The notes under the pieces are model-generated. The model was not told the origin of the DNA. It saw only the letters and a list, made by a program, of their open reading frames with translations, and did not search any database. From Acidithiobacillales bacterium SM1_46 (GTDB lineage: Bacteria > Pseudomonadota > Gammaproteobacteria > Acidiferrobacterales > Sulfurifustaceae), in contig LJVB01000015.1 in the NCBI GenBank assembly GCA_001304215.1, positions 1 to 43,338 on the forward strand: a DNA stretch of 43,338 bases, in the 5' to 3' direction. Every line of letters begins with the position of its first letter. Within the stretch, counting starts at the first letter, position 1. This document shows, piece by piece, positions 41,642-43,338 of the stretch. The position numbers and the translations under genes were made by a program.

Positions 41642-42631
41642 ATGTCTGATGCGCACCCGGCAAAGGAGATCGCCGGCTCCTCCCCCACTGAACCGCTGGT
41701 CGAGGTCAGCCACCTCTCGCGTTTCTATGGTCCCTTGCAGGCGGTAAAGGACGTGAGCTTTGCGATCCGCTCCGGCGAGGTGTTGGGTTTCCTCGGGCCG
41801 AATGGCGCCGGCAAGACCACGACCATGCAGATCCTGTCGGGCAACCTCGCCCCCAGCGCTGGCACCGTGCGGATCGCCGGTCACGACATGCTTGCTGATC
41901 CGCGCGCTGCCAAACGCCAAATTGGCTATTTGCCGGAGCAACCACCGCTGTATCGCGAGCTCACGGTCGATGAGTTTCTCGATTATTGCGCCGCATTGAA
42001 CCGGATTCCCCGACCCGCGCGGCGTGACGCGCGCGAGGCGGCCAAGGACAAGTGCGGGCTCAGGGACAGCGGCCGCCGGCTGATTGGCAATCTCTCCAAA
42101 GGCTACCAACAGCGTGTCGGGATCGCGCAGGCCATCATTCATCTGCCGCCGCTCGTGGTCCTTGACGAACCGACCGTCGGACTCGACCCGATCCAGATCC
42201 GCGAGATTCGCGCGCTGATTCGCGAGCTCGGCAAGACGCATGGCGTGATCCTGTCCACACATATCCTGCCCGAAGTGCAAGCGGTTTGTGACCACGTGCA
42301 AATCATCAACCGTGGCGAGCTGGTACTGAACGAAAGCATCGCGGGTCTCGAGCGCCATCTCAAGTCAGCGTCGCTCACGATCGCGTTTCATCACCCGCCC
42401 GCAGTTGCTACGCTCGAGTCGCTGCCCGGCGTGACTTCCATCAAAACCGAGTCCGAAGGCCGCCTGCACGTCTTCCACGACATCGAGCGCAATCCGACCG
42501 AGTCGATCATCCGCCTGGCCGCGGAACAGGGCTGGGGCCTCTACGAAATCCGGCCGGGGCGACTGTCGCTCGAGCAATTATTTGTCGAGCTCACCACGGA
42601 CGATGCGGCGGCGCAGGACACCGGCACATGA
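41642..42631 (+). CDS. ABC transporter ATPase, GldA/CcmA-like
   Basis: The 329-residue ATP-binding subunit has Walker A GPNGAGKTT, Q-loop region, signature LSKGYQQR, Walker B VVLDEPTVGLDP and H-loop STHIL, all in order. A C-terminal domain of about 100 residues follows, as in GldA-type exporters. Its partner is the GldF-like permease starting at its last base (ATGA overlap). This pair resembles Gld/multidrug export systems, and the substrate is unknown. The start ATG sits directly after the promoter, so the transcript is likely leaderless. Confidence 0.92.
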   Translation: MSDAHPAKEIAGSSPTEPLVEVSHLSRFYGPLQAVKDVSFAIRSGEVLGFLGPNGAGKTTTMQILSGNLAPSAGTVRIAGHDMLADPRAAKRQIGYLPEQPPLYRELTVDEFLDYCAALNRIPRPARRDAREAAKDKCGLRDSGRRLIGNLSKGYQQRVGIAQAIIHLPPLVVLDEPTVGLDPIQIREIRALIRELGKTHGVILSTHILPEVQAVCDHVQIINRGELVLNESIAGLERHLKSASLTIAFHHPPAVATLESLPGVTSIKTESEGRLHVFHDIERNPTESIIRLAAEQGWGLYEIRPGRLSLEQLFVELTTDDAAAQDTGT

Positions 42632-43338
42632 TCGCGACGATTGCGCTGCGCGAACTGCGCACAATGTTTCTTTCACCGCTCGCGTGGACGGTACTCGCCG
42701 TCGTGCAGCTGATTCTTGGATTCCTGTTTCTCGCCAATGTCGAGATCTACCAGGTCTACCAGCCGCAATTGCTGGCGCTTGAGCAGGCACCGGGCGTCAC
42801 CGAGGTGGTGGTGCCGGATCTGTTCGGTAACGCCGCAGTCGTGCTGTTGCTGGTGGTGCCGCTGCTCACCATGCGCCTGATTGCCGAGGAGCGAAGGAAC
42901 CGCACGCTGCCGCTGCTCATGAGTGCGCCGGTGTCGATGACCGAGATCGTGCTCGGCAAATACGTTGGCGTGCTGCTGTTCCTGTTGACCGTGCTGGTGC
43001 TTGTTGGGCTCATGCCGCTCTCCCTGCTGATCGGTGGCGGACTGGACTTCGGCTTGCTTGCTTCAGCGTTGCTCGGGCTCGCACTGCTGCTCGCAAGCTT
43101 CACGGCGGTGGGACTGTTTATGTCCACCCTTACCCAACATCCGACGGTAGCGGCCATTGCCACATTTGGGGCGCTGTTGCTGTTTTACATTCTCGACTGG
43201 TCCGGTCAGGGCGCGACCAGCGGCAGCCTGCTTGCGTATTTCTCACTATTCAATCACTACAAGCCGTTCCTCGAGGGGATATTCTCGACCACGGATGCCA
43301 TTTACCACGTGTTGCTCAGCACGACGTTCGTGGTGCTT
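42628..43338 (+). CDS. ABC-2 type permease, GldF-like, 3' end outside the window
   Basis: 237 codons are visible before the window edge. It has a first helix after IALRELRTMFLSPLAWTVLAV, the ERRNRTLPLLMSAPVSMTEIVLGKY cytosolic loop and further membrane helices. This is the membrane half of the ABC transporter whose ATPase lies directly upstream (4-base overlap). GldF members usually run to 230-260 residues, so only the last part may be missing. Confidence 0.9.
   Translation, partial: MIATIALRELRTMFLSPLAWTVLAVVQLILGFLFLANVEIYQVYQPQLLALEQAPGVTEVVVPDLFGNAAVVLLLVVPLLTMRLIAEERRNRTLPLLMSAPVSMTEIVLGKYVGVLLFLLTVLVLVGLMPLSLLIGGGLDFGLLASALLGLALLLASFTAVGLFMSTLTQHPTVAAIATFGALLLFYILDWSGQGATSGSLLAYFSLFNHYKPFLEGIFSTTDAIYHVLLSTTFVVL

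Overview
The window is a stretch of chromosome from a high-GC gammaproteobacterium. The clearest evidence is conserved gene order. There is an argH - LytS/AlgZ-type kinases - AlgR-type regulator - hemC - hemD - hemX - hemY block, and a divergent pair of cyaY and lptM-lysA with dapF-DUF484-xerC further along. Both arrangements are typical of Pseudomonas-like and related Gammaproteobacteria. I cannot name a genus. No tRNA, rRNA, CRISPR array, prophage or insertion sequence is visible. Coding is dense, with many 1- to 4-base start/stop overlaps.

Left part (1-17.2 kb). A leftward cluster encodes a Cys-type SelW-like thioredoxin-fold protein, YjbQ, an exported trypsin/PDZ protease and an S9 peptidase cut by the window edge. 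Rightward genes follow for SlyD, an OsmC-family protein and a fusion protein with a MoCo-carrier-like domain. Next comes the glnK-amtB nitrogen-sensing pair, closed by a clear hairpin. A leftward QseBC-like two-component system carries a possible 29-codon leader ORF. A half-size DMT permease, a thioredoxin, a cold-shock protein with a long leader, two membrane proteins of unknown role, a CPBP protease, a MarR-type regulator with a C-terminal Cys cluster, and a cyclopropane-fatty-acid synthase complete this part.

Middle (17.2-31.4 kb). An S24/LexA-like protein without an HTH has its last codons repeated downstream, next to a broken TetR-family gene. Then come a conserved hypothetical, xerC, DUF484, dapF, a PGPGW-like membrane gene on the opposite strand, a methyltransferase, lysA, lptM, cyaY, lon, a coiled-coil lipoprotein and a hypothetical gene. 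A roughly 380-base gap contains two strong palindromes. A tightly overlapping MazG-like / diguanylate cyclase / argH set follows.

Right part (31.4-43.3 kb). Between argH and the kinase genes lies a candidate small RNA: a possible promoter, two competing hairpins, a C-rich loop and a strong intrinsic terminator. It precedes two tandem AlgZ-like kinases that share one LytTR response regulator. A thioredoxin-like gene on the other strand separates that regulator from hemCDXY. A small lipoprotein, a 2Fe-2S flavin reductase, an exported hypothetical protein, and the start of a GldA/GldF-like ABC transporter close the window. The transporter operon has an excellent sigma70 promoter placed so close to the ATG that its mRNA should be leaderless.

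The most notable items are the candidate sRNA, the doubled kinase system, the S24/TetR locus with its duplicated tail, the MarR Cys cluster and the leaderless ABC promoter. Protein family names come from recognised motifs and remembered family features. No database search was run.
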